Assembly (NCBI GenBank): GCA_004563405.1
Contig: SFTH01000011.1
Span: 21,655 to 85,654 of the forward strand
Reading direction: 5' to 3'
From: a bacterium
GTDB taxonomy: Bacteria > Bacillota > Clostridia > Christensenellales > Aristaeellaceae
DNA length: 64,000 bases
Under the pieces are notes generated by a model. That model was given only the letters and a program-made list of their open reading frames with translations, was not told where the DNA came from and ran no database searches. Below, piece after piece: positions 1 through 9,800 of this stretch (the stretch's first letter is position 1; each line of letters begins with the position of its first letter). Made by a program: the position numbers and the translations under genes.

Positions 1-2
1 GC

Positions 3-308
3 ACCATCGGCTTTATGTGGATTCAGCGGGACAACGCCGCCGCGGAGGTGGGCTACTCCCTCTCCCGGGCCTACTGGAACCGGGGGATCATGACCGAGGC
101 CCTGCGCGCGCTCTTGCGCTACGGCTTTCGCAGCATGAACCTGAACCGCATCGAAGCCCAGCACGAGACGGAGAACCCCGCCTCCGGCGCGGTGATGCGC
201 AAGTGCGGCATGCAGCGGGAGGGCACGCTGCGCCAGCGCCTGCTCAACAAGGGGAGATTTGTGGACGTGGAGCTCTACGCCATCCTGCGCAGGGACTTCA
301 GGGATTAA
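3..308 (+). CDS. GNAT N-acetyltransferase, RimJ/RimL type (5' end outside window)
   Basis: The reading frame is open from base 3, so the gene begins upstream of the window and only its last 101 codons are seen. The visible part is the acetyl-CoA binding half of a GNAT fold: an acidic 'AEVGYSLSRAYWNRGIMTEA' strand-loop-helix like that of RimJ/RimL enzymes, then the conserved 'NLNRIEA' strand and an 'NPASGAVMRKCGM' helix, ending in 'GTLRQR'. RimJ/RimL-like enzymes acetylate N-termini of ribosomal proteins or small amines; the substrate here cannot be told. It faces the next operon and shares a bidirectional terminator with it. Confidence 0.85.
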   Translation, partial: TIGFMWIQRDNAAAEVGYSLSRAYWNRGIMTEALRALLRYGFRSMNLNRIEAQHETENPASGAVMRKCGMQREGTLRQRLLNKGRFVDVELYAILRRDFRD

Positions 309-317
309 ACGGACGGC

Positions 318-362
318 AAAACGCGCCGGACGGCTGAAATCATCGGCCGTCCGGCGCGTTTT
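318..362. terminator. Bidirectional intrinsic terminator
   Basis: A 17-bp perfect inverted repeat (318-334 and 346-362) with an 11-nt loop. The arms begin with AAAA and end with TTTT, so a U-tract is available on both strands. It lies between the convergent GNAT gene and the Mur ligase gene. Confidence 0.85.
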
Positions 363-391
363 GCTTCTGTGGGCGCAATGCGCGCGCGGTT

Positions 392-1972
392 CTAGTCCGC
401 CGCCTCGGGATACACGCCCTCGTAGAGCACGCTGTCGCCCTGCGTGGCGAGCTCCTTCACCAGCGCGGCCGCGTCCCCGGCCTCGCGCACCATGCGCACG
501 GAGGACTTGGGGTAGCGGGCGCTCATCAGGCCCCGCATGACCTCCCGGGTATCCTCCGGGCCGACCAGGACCACATGATCCGCGCAGGCGGCGGCCTGCA
601 TGCCGAAGGCGTAATTGCTGTCCTGCGCCGCCGGATCGAGCCCCGCCGTGACGAGAATCCGCCGCCCGGGGAATTCGGAGAGCACCCGCAGCGCCTCCGC
701 CGCGGCCTCGGGCAGCGCGTTTTCGGAGTCGTCGATGACGTTGATCTCGCCGGGGACGAGCTGCATACGTCCGCGGATGGGCTTCAATTTGCCCACGCCC
801 CGGGCGATTTCCTCCATGCTCAGGCCCAGCTTGCGGGCGATGGCCGCAGCGAGGGCGATGTTGCGCACGGCATAGATGCCCAGGAGCCGGGTCTGCACCC
901 AGATGTGCCCGCCGTCCGCACAGGCGAGCTCGAAGCGCGTACCCTTCGCGCCGGTCTCGACGTGCTCCGCGCGCATGAAGCACTCCCCGGCGGCCTCCGC
1001 GCCCGCACGGTATTTCTCCGCCTTGCAGAGGGCGTAGAGCCGGTCGCCGTAGCTTCCGTCCGCGCCGAAGAAGGCCTTTCCGTCCTCCGGCAGGCTCTTG
1101 ATGAGCTCATACTTGGCCTGCGCCACCGCCTCCAGGGAACCAAAGCTGTCCAGATGGGCCGCGCCGATGCAGGTGATCGCACCGCAGTTGGGGCGCACCA
1201 AGCGGGCCATTTCGCGAATCTCGCCCCGCTTTTGCGCACCCATCTCCGCGATGAACACCTGATGCCCGGACGCGAGCTGCTCGTTCACCACGCGGGAGAT
1301 GCCCATGGCCGAGGCAAAGCCGGGCGGCGTGCAGAGCACGCGGTACTTTTCCGAGAGCAGGGTGCGAAGGATGAGCTTGGTCTCCGTCTTTCCGTAGCTG
1401 CCGGTAACGCCGATGCGAATGAGATTTCTGGCCGCGGCCAGCTTTTTCCGGGCCTGATTGTAGTAGCGGGCGTTGATGCGATCCTCCAGCGGACTGAGCA
1501 GCATTGCGCACAGCAGCACAACGTAATCCACTCCCGCAAAGGCCAGATAGGGGGAGAGGCTCAGCGCGTTCAGAAGGATCGCCTCCAGCAGGTTGACGAG
1601 GAACACCGCCGTGATGAGGCGGCAGACGCGCCGCGTCCAGCTGAATTCCCTGCGCTGGGGAATGCGCCGCTTCTGCAGTACGACGATGGCCGTCGCGAGC
1701 GCGAACAGAACCAGCATCAGCCAGTTGCTGACCGTCTCGCGCAGCCGCTCCTTCTGAACAGCCATGGACAGCAGCACCGGCAAATACCAGTTCACCAGCG
1801 TCGCCAGCAGCGCCACCAGCACGTTTGTGCCCAGCAGGCCGCCATAGCGGCGCAGCTCCCGGCTCAGCGCCGGCGTCTGATAGCGCTGCGCCTGCAGCAT
1901 GTGCATGGCGCTCAGTCCCGCCGCAGTGCAGCAGACCGCAATCACCAGTATCCGTATTACCGTGTAAAACAT
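392..1972 (-). CDS. Membrane-anchored MurF-like Mur ligase
   Basis: 526 residues. Residues 1-160 hold about five hydrophobic segments; the Mur ligase ATP-binding domain follows with the P-loop 'GVTGSYGKTETK' near residues 188-199, 'AEMGAQKRGEI' and 'IGAAHLDSFGS', then the C-terminal ligase domain with 'GRMQLVPG' and 'DDSENALP'. MurF adds D-Ala-D-Ala to UDP-MurNAc-tripeptide, and its usual motif is DDSYNANP, so the Tyr is Glu here. Classical MurF is soluble with an N-terminal UDP-binding domain; this protein has membrane segments instead. The start has a GGAGGTG site. It is the last gene of the galK-tsaE-tsaB-rimI operon. The Mur ligase fold is clear; the exact substrate is inferred. Confidence 0.8.
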   Translation of the reverse strand: MFYTVIRILVIAVCCTAAGLSAMHMLQAQRYQTPALSRELRRYGGLLGTNVLVALLATLVNWYLPVLLSMAVQKERLRETVSNWLMLVLFALATAIVVLQKRRIPQRREFSWTRRVCRLITAVFLVNLLEAILLNALSLSPYLAFAGVDYVVLLCAMLLSPLEDRINARYYNQARKKLAAARNLIRIGVTGSYGKTETKLILRTLLSEKYRVLCTPPGFASAMGISRVVNEQLASGHQVFIAEMGAQKRGEIREMARLVRPNCGAITCIGAAHLDSFGSLEAVAQAKYELIKSLPEDGKAFFGADGSYGDRLYALCKAEKYRAGAEAAGECFMRAEHVETGAKGTRFELACADGGHIWVQTRLLGIYAVRNIALAAAIARKLGLSMEEIARGVGKLKPIRGRMQLVPGEINVIDDSENALPEAAAEALRVLSEFPGRRILVTAGLDPAAQDSNYAFGMQAAACADHVVLVGPEDTREVMRGLMSARYPKSSVRMVREAGDAAALVKELATQGDSVLYEGVYPEAAD

Positions 1973-1990
1973 AGCACCTCCGCCCGGGAT

Positions 1991-2491
1991 TTATTCCTCC
2001 GTCTCCTCCACGATCAGCATCGGATCGTTCTCAGGATGCGCCTCCGGCAGGTGCTCCAGCGCCATGATCAGCGCATCCTCCGTGTTTTCATAGTAACGCT
2101 TGCGATAGCCGACGTCGATGAAGCCCAGCTTGTGGTAGAGCGCCTGGGCCGCCTTGTTGCTGCGGCGCACCTCCAGCGTCATCCAGTTCATGCCGCTGTC
2201 CGCCGCCAGCTGGATCATGCCGCGGGTCACCATCTCGCCGTAGCCCATGCCCCGGCGCTCCGGGTGGACGGCGATGTTGGTGATGTGTCCCTCGTCCAGA
2301 ATGAACCACACGCCCGCATAGGCGATGGCCCGGCCGTCCTCCCGCACCACGACGTAGCGCGCGCACTGGTTCTCCGTGACCTCATGCAAAAACGAAGCCT
2401 TCGACCAGGGCGTCCTGAAGCAGGCCGTCTCGATCTCATGCACCGCGTCCACGTCGTCCGCGGTCATCAGTCCCATGGTAATTTCGCTCAT
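1991..2491 (-). CDS. rimI: Ribosomal protein N-terminal acetyltransferase RimI
   Basis: 166 residues, the usual RimI length. GNAT features are in order: 'IETACFRTPWS' (the RimI E-x-x-x-F-x-x-P-W signature), 'GHITNIAVHPERRGMGYG' acetyl-CoA loop, 'LEVRRSNKAAQALYHKLGF' and 'RKRYYENTEDALIMAL'. RimI acetylates the N-terminus of ribosomal protein bS18, and homologues may act on other proteins. It directly follows tsaB, a very common bacterial arrangement, which supports the name. Translation starts at ATG 2491 with GAAGGGA upstream. Confidence 0.92.
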   Translation of the reverse strand: MSEITMGLMTADDVDAVHEIETACFRTPWSKASFLHEVTENQCARYVVVREDGRAIAYAGVWFILDEGHITNIAVHPERRGMGYGEMVTRGMIQLAADSGMNWMTLEVRRSNKAAQALYHKLGFIDVGYRKRYYENTEDALIMALEHLPEAHPENDPMLIVEETEE

Positions 2492-2497
2492 GTGCGT

Positions 2498-3202
2498 CTA
2501 TTTCCCTTCATTCATGCCCAGCCGCGCCTTGCGCTCGCGCTCCGCCTGGGGCGCGCGCAGGTAGATGGGCGTCAGCGCCTGCGCCTCCATCCATTCCTCC
2601 GGCCGCGCCGCCGCCAGCAGGCAGGCCGCGTCCGCGCGCAGATCCCGCAGGTTGGCCGGGGCGATGCAGGCGTCGCTCCGCATTTCCAGGATGCGCCCGG
2701 CGTGCACCCGCAGGCCGTCGCCCAGAAACACCACGCGACGGTCTCTGGGAAGCGAATCGACAAAGGCTCCGAGCTCCATGGCCGCGTCCGGCAGCACCCG
2801 CCGGGGCAGGCCGCCCGCCATGTCGAAGGCGGCGCAGTACACCTGTCCCCGCCGCGCGTCCAGAATCGGACATGCGAGGCCGTCAAAGCCCTGATAGTTC
2901 ATGGCCAGCGCCTCGAGCGCGTCGATGCGGGCGCAGGATTTGTTCCATGCGTGGGCCAGTCCCTTGGCCGCGCACACGCCGATGCGCACGCCGGTGAAGG
3001 AGCCCGGCCCCGCCACGGTGGCGAAGCAGTCCACCTGGTCGCAGCGCAGTCCGGCGGCCTCCATCGCCGCGTCCAGCGCGGGCATGATGGTCTCGGAGTG
3101 GGTCAGGCCCTGATTCATGGCCGTGAGATGGACGATGCTTCCGTCCCGCAGCACCGCGCAGCTGGCCAGGGGGCCGGAAGTATCCAAGCCGACGATAATC
3201 AC
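2498..3202 (-). CDS. tsaB: tRNA t6A threonylcarbamoyltransferase complex, subunit TsaB
   Basis: TsaB is an inactive ASKHA-fold paralogue of TsaD that scaffolds the TsaBDE complex making t6A37 on ANN-decoding tRNAs. Family marks are 'IIVGLDTSGPLASCAVL' at the N-terminus, 'THSETIMPALDAAM', and the hallmark 'GPGSFTGVRIGV'. I choose GTG 3202 (234 residues): GGAGGG lies 6 nt upstream and the GTG overlaps the tsaE stop as GTGA. The in-frame ATG at 3217 would have no good ribosome site. tsaD is not in the window. Confidence 0.93.
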   Translation of the reverse strand: MIIVGLDTSGPLASCAVLRDGSIVHLTAMNQGLTHSETIMPALDAAMEAAGLRCDQVDCFATVAGPGSFTGVRIGVCAAKGLAHAWNKSCARIDALEALAMNYQGFDGLACPILDARRGQVYCAAFDMAGGLPRRVLPDAAMELGAFVDSLPRDRRVVFLGDGLRVHAGRILEMRSDACIAPANLRDLRADAACLLAAARPEEWMEAQALTPIYLRAPQAERERKARLGMNEGK

Positions 3203-3663
3203 CCTTGCGCCCTCCATTCTTCCAGCAGGGCGGCGCAGTCCTCCGCGCGGTCGCCCTCGATTTCAATTTCCCGCCGGTCCGCGTCTGCGCACCGCTTCAG
3301 CGTGACGTGCAGCGCCGGGTCGGGTTCGATCTCCGCCATCTCCGGCCATTCGATCAGCGCAACGCCGTCGCCGCCGATGAACTCGTCCAGCCCGGCGGCG
3401 TAGAATTCATCGGGATCGTTCAGGCGGTAGAGGTCGTAGTGGTAGAGCTTCATCCTGCCGCCCTCATAGGGGATCAGCAGCGTGAAGGTGGGGCTGGGCA
3501 TTGCGCCGGTCACGCCCAGCGCCCGGCCCACGCCACGGGCAAACACCGACTTCCCCGCGCCCAGATCGCCGTGGAGCAGCACGCTGTCTCCGGGCCGGAG
3601 CGCCTCCGCGAGCCGCCCCGCCAGGCGCAGGGTCTCCTCCTCCGAACGGGTGTAATACTTCAT
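3199..3663 (-). CDS. tsaE: tRNA t6A biosynthesis ATPase TsaE
   Basis: 154 residues, normal for TsaE. It has the Walker A motif in 'LLHGDLGAGKSVFARG', the 'SPTFTLLIPYEG' loop, 'LYHYDLYRL' and the terminal 'VALIEWPE' that mark the family. TsaE hydrolyses ATP to drive turnover of the TsaBD(E) complex. I use ATG 3663 rather than the TTG at 3675, because the TTG sits directly on the purine-rich site. Its stop overlaps the tsaB start, so the two are probably translationally coupled; galK ends 17 nt upstream. Confidence 0.93.
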   Translation of the reverse strand: MKYYTRSEEETLRLAGRLAEALRPGDSVLLHGDLGAGKSVFARGVGRALGVTGAMPSPTFTLLIPYEGGRMKLYHYDLYRLNDPDEFYAAGLDEFIGGDGVALIEWPEMAEIEPDPALHVTLKRCADADRREIEIEGDRAEDCAALLEEWRAQG

Positions 3664-3680
3664 GCTCTCTCTCAACTTCC

Positions 3681-4928
3681 TCAGCGAATGCAGACCACGC
3701 CCTCCGGCCGGATGCTCAGCACCGTGGTGGCGCCCGCGCCGAAGACCGCGTTCATGGTATTGGAATAGGTTTCCACCATCTCAGACGGAACGAAGGCCAG
3801 TATGGTTCCCGCAAATCCACCACCGTGGATGCGCCACGCGCCGCGGCCCTCCAGCATCCGCCGGCTCAATTCCAGCGCGAGGGGCATCTCCTGATTGTCG
3901 CTGGACTCCACATGCAGGTTCTGCAGAAGCTTCCAGCTGCTCTCGCCGGAGCCGACGACGCAGCGGAAGAAGGCGGGCAGATCGTCGCGCTTCAGCGCCT
4001 CGGTGGCCTCCGCCACGCGGCGGGTCTCGTCCACAAAGTGGAAGGCGCGCAGAATCGCCCGGTCGCTGACCTTGTTCTTCAGCGCGGGAACGGCGGCCTC
4101 CAGCGCCTCAGGCGTCACGCCGTTGAGCACCTCGCAGCCCATCTGCTGCGCCACCTGCTTCATCTCCACGGGAATGGAGGCGTAGGCGGAGGTCAGATTG
4201 CCGTGCTCGCCGCCGGCGGAGACCACGCACACCGCGTAGCCGCGCTTGCCGAAGTCGTAGGACAGCGCCTCCACGGAGGCGATCTCCGGCGCAAAGTCCA
4301 GCGCCACCAGGCCGCCCACGGCGCTGGCCGTCTGATCCAGCAGGCCGCTGGGCTTGCCGAAGTAGATGTTCTCGGCGAACTGGGAGATGCGGGCGTTGAG
4401 CTTGGCGTCGATGCTCCAGCCGTTGAACAGCGCGTCGAAGGCCGCCACCAGCATGACCTCGAAGGCCGCCGAGGAGGACAGGCCGCTGCCCTTGAAGACT
4501 GTGCTGGTCACCTGCGCGTCGAAGCCGCCGATGACATAGCCGAGCTCCTCCAGCCGGGCGGCCACGCCGCGAATCAGCGAGAAGGTGGTCTCCTTTTCGT
4601 CCTCGCGGACGCTCAAATCGGAGAGATCCACCAGGAAGGGCGCGTCATAGCCCTCGGAGTACAGGCGAACGACGCTGGTCTCATTGGGCGCGACGGCCGC
4701 CACGGTATCCAGGTTTACCGCCGCCGCCAGCACGCGGCCGCGGTTGTGATCGGTGTGGTTGCCCACGACCTCGGTGCGTCCAGGCGCGGAGACGAAGGCC
4801 TCCGGCTCCCGGCTGAAGTGGGCGCGGAATGCGTCCGCCAGGGCGCAATAGCGGGCGTACTGATCCTGTCCGGCATAGAGCGCGCTGAGGCGCCGGGCGT
4901 TGCGTTCAAAGACTGCCTTGACATCCAT
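3681..4928 (-). CDS. galK: Galactokinase
   Basis: 415 residues. The galactokinase signature 'GRTEVVGNHTDHN' is at residues 50-62, and the GHMP kinase ATP loop 'GSGLSSSAAFE' is at about 147-157. The C-terminal GHMP motif 'WRIHGGGFAGTILAFV' is also present. The enzyme phosphorylates galactose at C1 in the Leloir pathway. Divergent galT starts 153 bp away, so the two Leloir genes share a control region. Downstream, tsaE follows after 17 nt, which ties galactose use and t6A genes into one transcript. GGAGGG stands 9 nt before the ATG; minus-strand -10 candidates lie near 4960-4975 but have no convincing -35. Confidence 0.93.
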   Translation of the reverse strand: MDVKAVFERNARRLSALYAGQDQYARYCALADAFRAHFSREPEAFVSAPGRTEVVGNHTDHNRGRVLAAAVNLDTVAAVAPNETSVVRLYSEGYDAPFLVDLSDLSVREDEKETTFSLIRGVAARLEELGYVIGGFDAQVTSTVFKGSGLSSSAAFEVMLVAAFDALFNGWSIDAKLNARISQFAENIYFGKPSGLLDQTASAVGGLVALDFAPEIASVEALSYDFGKRGYAVCVVSAGGEHGNLTSAYASIPVEMKQVAQQMGCEVLNGVTPEALEAAVPALKNKVSDRAILRAFHFVDETRRVAEATEALKRDDLPAFFRCVVGSGESSWKLLQNLHVESSDNQEMPLALELSRRMLEGRGAWRIHGGGFAGTILAFVPSEMVETYSNTMNAVFGAGATTVLSIRPEGVVCIR

Positions 4929-5015
4929 ATCGACGATCCCTCCAGGACATATTATTCTGATTATATTTTATACCAATTCGGCAAAATGCGCAAGGGGAAA
5001 AGGCGTGCTGCGGGC

Positions 5016-5044
5016 TTGACACGCCGGTGGAGTTGAAGGATAAT
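5016..5044 (+). promoter_or_regulatory. galT promoter (sigma-A type)
   Basis: TTGACA at 5016-5021, a 17-bp spacer, and GATAAT at 5039-5044, 37 bp before the galT start. It is in the galK-galT divergent gap. Confidence 0.75.
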
Positions 5045-5081
5045 AGAAGCAGAAAACGGGAACGGAAGGGATTGAAGCACA

Positions 5082-6617
5082 ATGTCGAAGAGCGCCACCG
5101 CCCTGCTGCACAGTCTGCTGGACTTTGCCGAGGACAAAGAGCTGATTGAAGCCGAGGACAGGGCCTACTGCCTGAACCGACTGCTGGAAATCATGGGCAT
5201 GGACGCCCCGGAGGGCGAACGCCCGGCGCGCGCGCCGTCGCCGGAAACGGCCACGTCCATACTGGAGCCCCTTCTGGAGCTGGCCGCCGCGCGCGGACGG
5301 TTCCCCGACAGCGGCGAGCAGCGGGATCTGTTCTCCGCAAAGCTCATGGGCGCGCTGACGCCCCACCCGAAGATGGTGCGCGACCGCTTCGAACAGCTCC
5401 GCCGCCAGAGCGGCGCGGCGGCCGCCACGGATTACTTCTATAAACTCTGCCGGGATGCGGACTACATCCGCGTGGACCGCATCGCAAAGAACGTGCGCTT
5501 CCTCCACGACTCCCCATGCGGCGAGCTGGAGATCACCATCAACCTCTCCAAGCCGGAAAAGGATCCCCGTGACATCGCGGCCCAGCGCAACGCGAAGCAG
5601 ACGGGCTATCCCCGCTGCATGCTCTGCGTGGAGAACCCGGGCTACGCCGGGCGCGCGGGCTTCCCGGCCCGCCAGAACCACCGCATTGTGCCCGTCACCC
5701 TGGGCGGCGAGTCGTGGTATCTGCAATACTCCCCCTACTCCTACTACAACGAGCACTGCATCGCCTTCAACCGGGAGCACATTCCCATGAAGATCTCCCG
5801 GGAGAGCTTTGTGAAGCTGTTCGACTTCGTGGAGCGCTTCCCCCACTACTTCCTGGGGTCCAACGCGGATCTTCCCATCGTGGGCGGCTCCATACTCTCC
5901 CACGACCACTTCCAGGGCGGCGGCCACAGCTTCCCCATGGATCGCGCCGGCGTGCGCATTCCGCTATCGTCCCCCACAGTGGGCGTGGAGGCATGGGTGG
6001 CCGACTGGCCGATGACCTGCATCGTGTTGAAGGGCAGAGACCGGGCGCAGCTGACGGATCTGGCCGATGAGATGCTCGCCGCCTGGCGGGGTTACTCCGA
6101 CCCGGCCTGCGAAATCCTCGCCGAAACCGACGGCACGCCCCACAACACCATCACGCCCGTGGCGCGCATGGAGGACGGCTGCTACAAGCTCTATCTGGTG
6201 CTGCGCAACAACCGCACCACGCCGGAGCATCCGCTGGGCCTGTTCCATCCCCACGCGGAGCTGCACCACATCAAGAAGGAAAACATCGGCCTGATCGAGG
6301 TGATGGGCCTGTTCATCCTGCCGGGACGACTGGTGGGCGAGCTGAACGCGCTGGAGAAGTATCTGACTGGAGAGACGCCGCTGGACGCCGCGCCGGAGGC
6401 CGGCTCTCCCCTGGAAAAGCACTACGCCTGGATTCGGGAGATCGCCGCGCGCACGGGCACGGCCCTGAGCGCCGCAGAAGCCCAGAGCGCGCTGCGCGCG
6501 GGCCTGGCCGACAAGTGCGCCCGGGTTCTCGCGGACGCGGGCGTGTATAAACTGACTCCCGAGGGCGAGGCGGGCGTGCTCCGCTTCCTCGAGAGCATTG
6601 GTTACGCGCGCGCCTGA
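5082..6617 (+). CDS. galT: UDP-glucose--hexose-1-phosphate uridylyltransferase, class II (Firmicutes GalT)
   Basis: 511 residues, matching the long class II GalT of Firmicutes (about 490-510) rather than the 350-residue class I. Typical stretches are 'NLSKPEKDP', 'YPRCMLCVENPGYAGR', 'YYNEHCIAFN' and 'ILSHDHFQGGGH' (around residue 270), which carries the active-site histidines that form the uridylyl-enzyme intermediate, and 'PHNTITPVARM'. It swaps UMP between UDP-glucose and galactose-1-phosphate, completing the Leloir step after GalK. galE is not seen in the window. Start ATG 5082 has GGAAGG upstream at a slightly long spacing. Confidence 0.93.
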   Translation: MSKSATALLHSLLDFAEDKELIEAEDRAYCLNRLLEIMGMDAPEGERPARAPSPETATSILEPLLELAAARGRFPDSGEQRDLFSAKLMGALTPHPKMVRDRFEQLRRQSGAAAATDYFYKLCRDADYIRVDRIAKNVRFLHDSPCGELEITINLSKPEKDPRDIAAQRNAKQTGYPRCMLCVENPGYAGRAGFPARQNHRIVPVTLGGESWYLQYSPYSYYNEHCIAFNREHIPMKISRESFVKLFDFVERFPHYFLGSNADLPIVGGSILSHDHFQGGGHSFPMDRAGVRIPLSSPTVGVEAWVADWPMTCIVLKGRDRAQLTDLADEMLAAWRGYSDPACEILAETDGTPHNTITPVARMEDGCYKLYLVLRNNRTTPEHPLGLFHPHAELHHIKKENIGLIEVMGLFILPGRLVGELNALEKYLTGETPLDAAPEAGSPLEKHYAWIREIAARTGTALSAAEAQSALRAGLADKCARVLADAGVYKLTPEGEAGVLRFLESIGYARA

Positions 6618-6660
6618 ATTCGGTGCGCAAGCGCCAGCTTTACAGACCCGAACCGCGAAA

Positions 6661-6686
6661 GCGCCCGCCGGAATTCCGGCGGGCGC
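6661..6686. terminator. Perfect 26-bp palindrome between convergent genes
   Basis: A self-complementary 26-bp sequence centred on GAATTC between galT and the convergent repeat-protein gene. It can form a strong GC stem but the flanking T-tracts are weak on both strands, so a terminator role is likely but not certain. Confidence 0.5.
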
Positions 6687-6807
6687 CTCGTCTGTCCAGG
6701 GAACCGAGTGCCGCGGCTTTCCCGGATCTTGATCGCACCCCGGCGAAGCAGAGAGAAAACCCCCGCCCATCGCTTCAGGATGGACTGGGTTGATTGCGTC
6801 GCGCCAC

Positions 6808-9800
6808 TTAATCCACGGAGGTCGGCGGGTTGCAGAAGGGGCAGGCTTTGTAGCCCCAGCTGGTCACGAACTCCAGCGTCACGCCCGTTCCGCCGGACAT
6901 GCCCGCATCGCTGCACTTGCTGCTCTTGTGGTAGTAGAGCATATCGCTATCCAGATCGACGTAGACCTTGGTATCGCCAGGAGCCGAGTACTTGATGTCA
7001 GAGACTTCATAGGATTCCGAGCCGCCAATGCACACCGGACACTCCTTCTTGCCCAAGGCCAGGGCCTTGGCAAAGGTTCCCGCCACTGCGCCCGCGCCCG
7101 CGTGGGTCTTGCTGCTGTGGTAGTACTTGTCAGAGGCGGAGGAATAGACCGTCTTGGACGCGCTGCTGGCGCAGCTCGGGCAGGCGGACTTTCTGTAGTT
7201 CAGCGCCGTCTCCAGCGTGATCTTGGAGGCGCTGGCGCCCGCGCAGCTCTTGCTGGCGTGATAGTACTTGCCCGTCACGGAGGCGTACACGCTGATGCCG
7301 GAGGTACCGGCCTTGTAGGTTCCCGAGGACGTGATGGCCTTGGTCTTGGTCACGCAGTACGGGCAGGGATCCAGGCCCAGAGCCAGACCGCTGGCGCGAT
7401 ACCCCTTCACCGCGCCTGCACCGGCGCAGGTCTTGGAGTAGTGGTAGTACTTTCCGCCCTTGACCGCGTAGACGGTCGTTTTCGCGGAGGACGCGCACTT
7501 GGGGCAGGCGGACTTGCCATAGTTCATCGCCGTCTCCAGCGTGATGTAGGCCGGATCCTTCATGCCGGAGCAGCTGCTGGTGGTGTGATAGTACTTGCCC
7601 GTCGCCGTGGCGTAGACCTTGATGCCGGAGGTACCCGGCGTGTAGCGGCCGGAGGAGACCAGGCTGGTCGCCGACGAACTTCCGCTGGCGCTGGTGAACT
7701 TTCCGGTGGTCACGTTGCTCACGCCGCCGCTACTGCTGCTGCCGCTGGAGGCGAGTTTGCTGAGGCAGACCGGGCAGGCCTTCTGGCCCAGCATCAACGC
7801 CGCTTCAAGCGTGCGCTGATTTGCGCCGGACATGCCGGAGCAATTGGACTTGACGTGGTAGTAGGTGCCGCCGTCGGTGGAATACACCATCCTGCTGGCC
7901 AGGGAGGCGCAGGTCGGGCAGGCGCGCTTTCCGGCGGAGACCGCCGTGGAAATGGACACGCGGCTCGCGCCTGTCATGCCGGAGCAATTGGACTTGGTGT
8001 GGTAGTAGGTGCCGTTCTGGGTACAATAGACGTAGGTGCCGGAGGCGGTGCTGCCCGTGCCGGTGGTGGTCGTTCCGCTGTCGCTGCTCGTCCAGCAGTT
8101 GGGACAGCGCTTCTTTCCCAGCGCCAGCGCCTGGGCGAGGGTGCCCGCCTGGGCGTTCTGCATGCCGGAGCAGCTGGCGTAGGAGTGATAGTACTGGCCG
8201 TTCTGGGTGGCGTAGACCACCTTATCCGCGCTGGCGCAGCACTTGGGGCAGGCCGGCTTGCCCGATGCGATGGCCGATTTGAGCGTGATGCGCGATGCGC
8301 CGGTCATGCCGGAACAGTGCTCCTCGGTGTGATAGTAGGTGCCGCCCTTCGTCGCGTAGACGTAGATGTCGCCCGTCGTACCCGTGCCTGCGGACGCATT
8401 GCCGGTGGTCGAAGTCATGCTGCCCGCGGTGCTGCTGCCCCAGCACTTGGGACAGCGCTTCTTGCCCAGAATCATCGACTCGGCAAGCGTCACCTGGAAG
8501 GCGTTCTGCATGCCGCTACAGTCGCTCTTGTTGTGGAAATAGGTGCCGCCCTGGGTGCAGTAGACCAGGCTTCCGGCGCTCTTTGCGCAGGTGGGACAGG
8601 CCGTCTTTCCGGCAAGCATCGCCTGAAGCAGGCTGCCGGCGGTGGCGTTCTGCATGCCGGAGCAGGTGGCGTTGGTGTGGAAGTAGCGTCCGCCCGCCGT
8701 CGCGTATACGGTGATTCCGCTCTTGTCCGTGGTGGAAGCGGTCGCAAACTTCAGGGCGCTGTTGCTCAGGCTGTTGATCTGCTTGGTGACGCAGACCGGG
8801 CAGGCCGTCTGGCCCTTCTCCTTGGCCGCCTCCTCGGTGATGACGGTGGCGTTCTTCATGCCGGAGCAGTTGATATCCGTGTGGTAGTACTTGCCGTCCG
8901 CAGTGGAGTAAAAGGTCTTCTGGTCGGGATAGCAGATCGGGCAGGGAACCTTGCCGCGCTGTTCCGCCATCTCCTTGGTCACGTTGGAGACCGCCGCGCC
9001 CTCCTCGATGTTGGAGCAGCTGGCGTTGTTGTGGTAGTAAGCGCCGGTATTCGTCATGATGACAGTGTTCTGGCTGGCCGCCGTACCGGTGCTGCTGTTG
9101 ACGGACGCGAGGGGCGTGGCCGTCGCGTCGATCGCCAGCGCATCCTGCGTCTGGCCGGGCAGGACGCCGCCGCCGGAGATTCCGTCGCCCTCGTCGCCGC
9201 CGTCGGTCAGATCGCCCAGATCCGCTCCCGCAGTCGCGTCGGGATCGGGCGTGGCTTCCGCCGCCACGGTGGGCGTGGGCGTGGTCATGGTGATGGGCGG
9301 ATTGGTGGTCACATCGCCGCCGCCGGAGAGAATCGCGGAGATCAGCAGCACCACCAAGATGATGAACCACACGCCGGACGCGCCGGAAACGGCCCAGCGA
9401 ATGGGCATGTCGAAGCGCCGCCTGCGCCAGAGCAGGTAGATGCCCAGCGGCGGCAGCAGCACCAGCAGCAGATAGGTCACCCAGTCGTTTTCATCCACAT
9501 AGCGCATCAGAGGGCTCTCGTCCGCGTAGGGCTCGTCTCCGTAGCCCTCCGCATCCTCGTCCAGGTAGCGGTCGTCGTAGGGTTCGCCGTCGCCGTCATA
9601 GCCGTCGTCGTAGTAGCCGCCGTCGCCGTCGGCATAGTCATCGTCGTAGTGCTCGTCCTCGGCGTATCCATCGTCGTATCCGTCGTCGGCGTATCCGTCG
9701 TCGCCGGCATAGCGGTCGTCGTCGGCGTAATCGTCGAATTCACCGTCGTCCGCATAGCCGCCGTCGTAATCGTCATCCTCATATTCGTCGCGCCGGTCCG

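Noticed and set aside
575..3403. 942-codon plus-strand open frame over the tsa/rim/Mur operon
   Set aside because: It lies opposite genes with clear family motifs, is rich in Arg/His/Gly/Ala of the kind GC-rich shadows give, and has no ribosome site.
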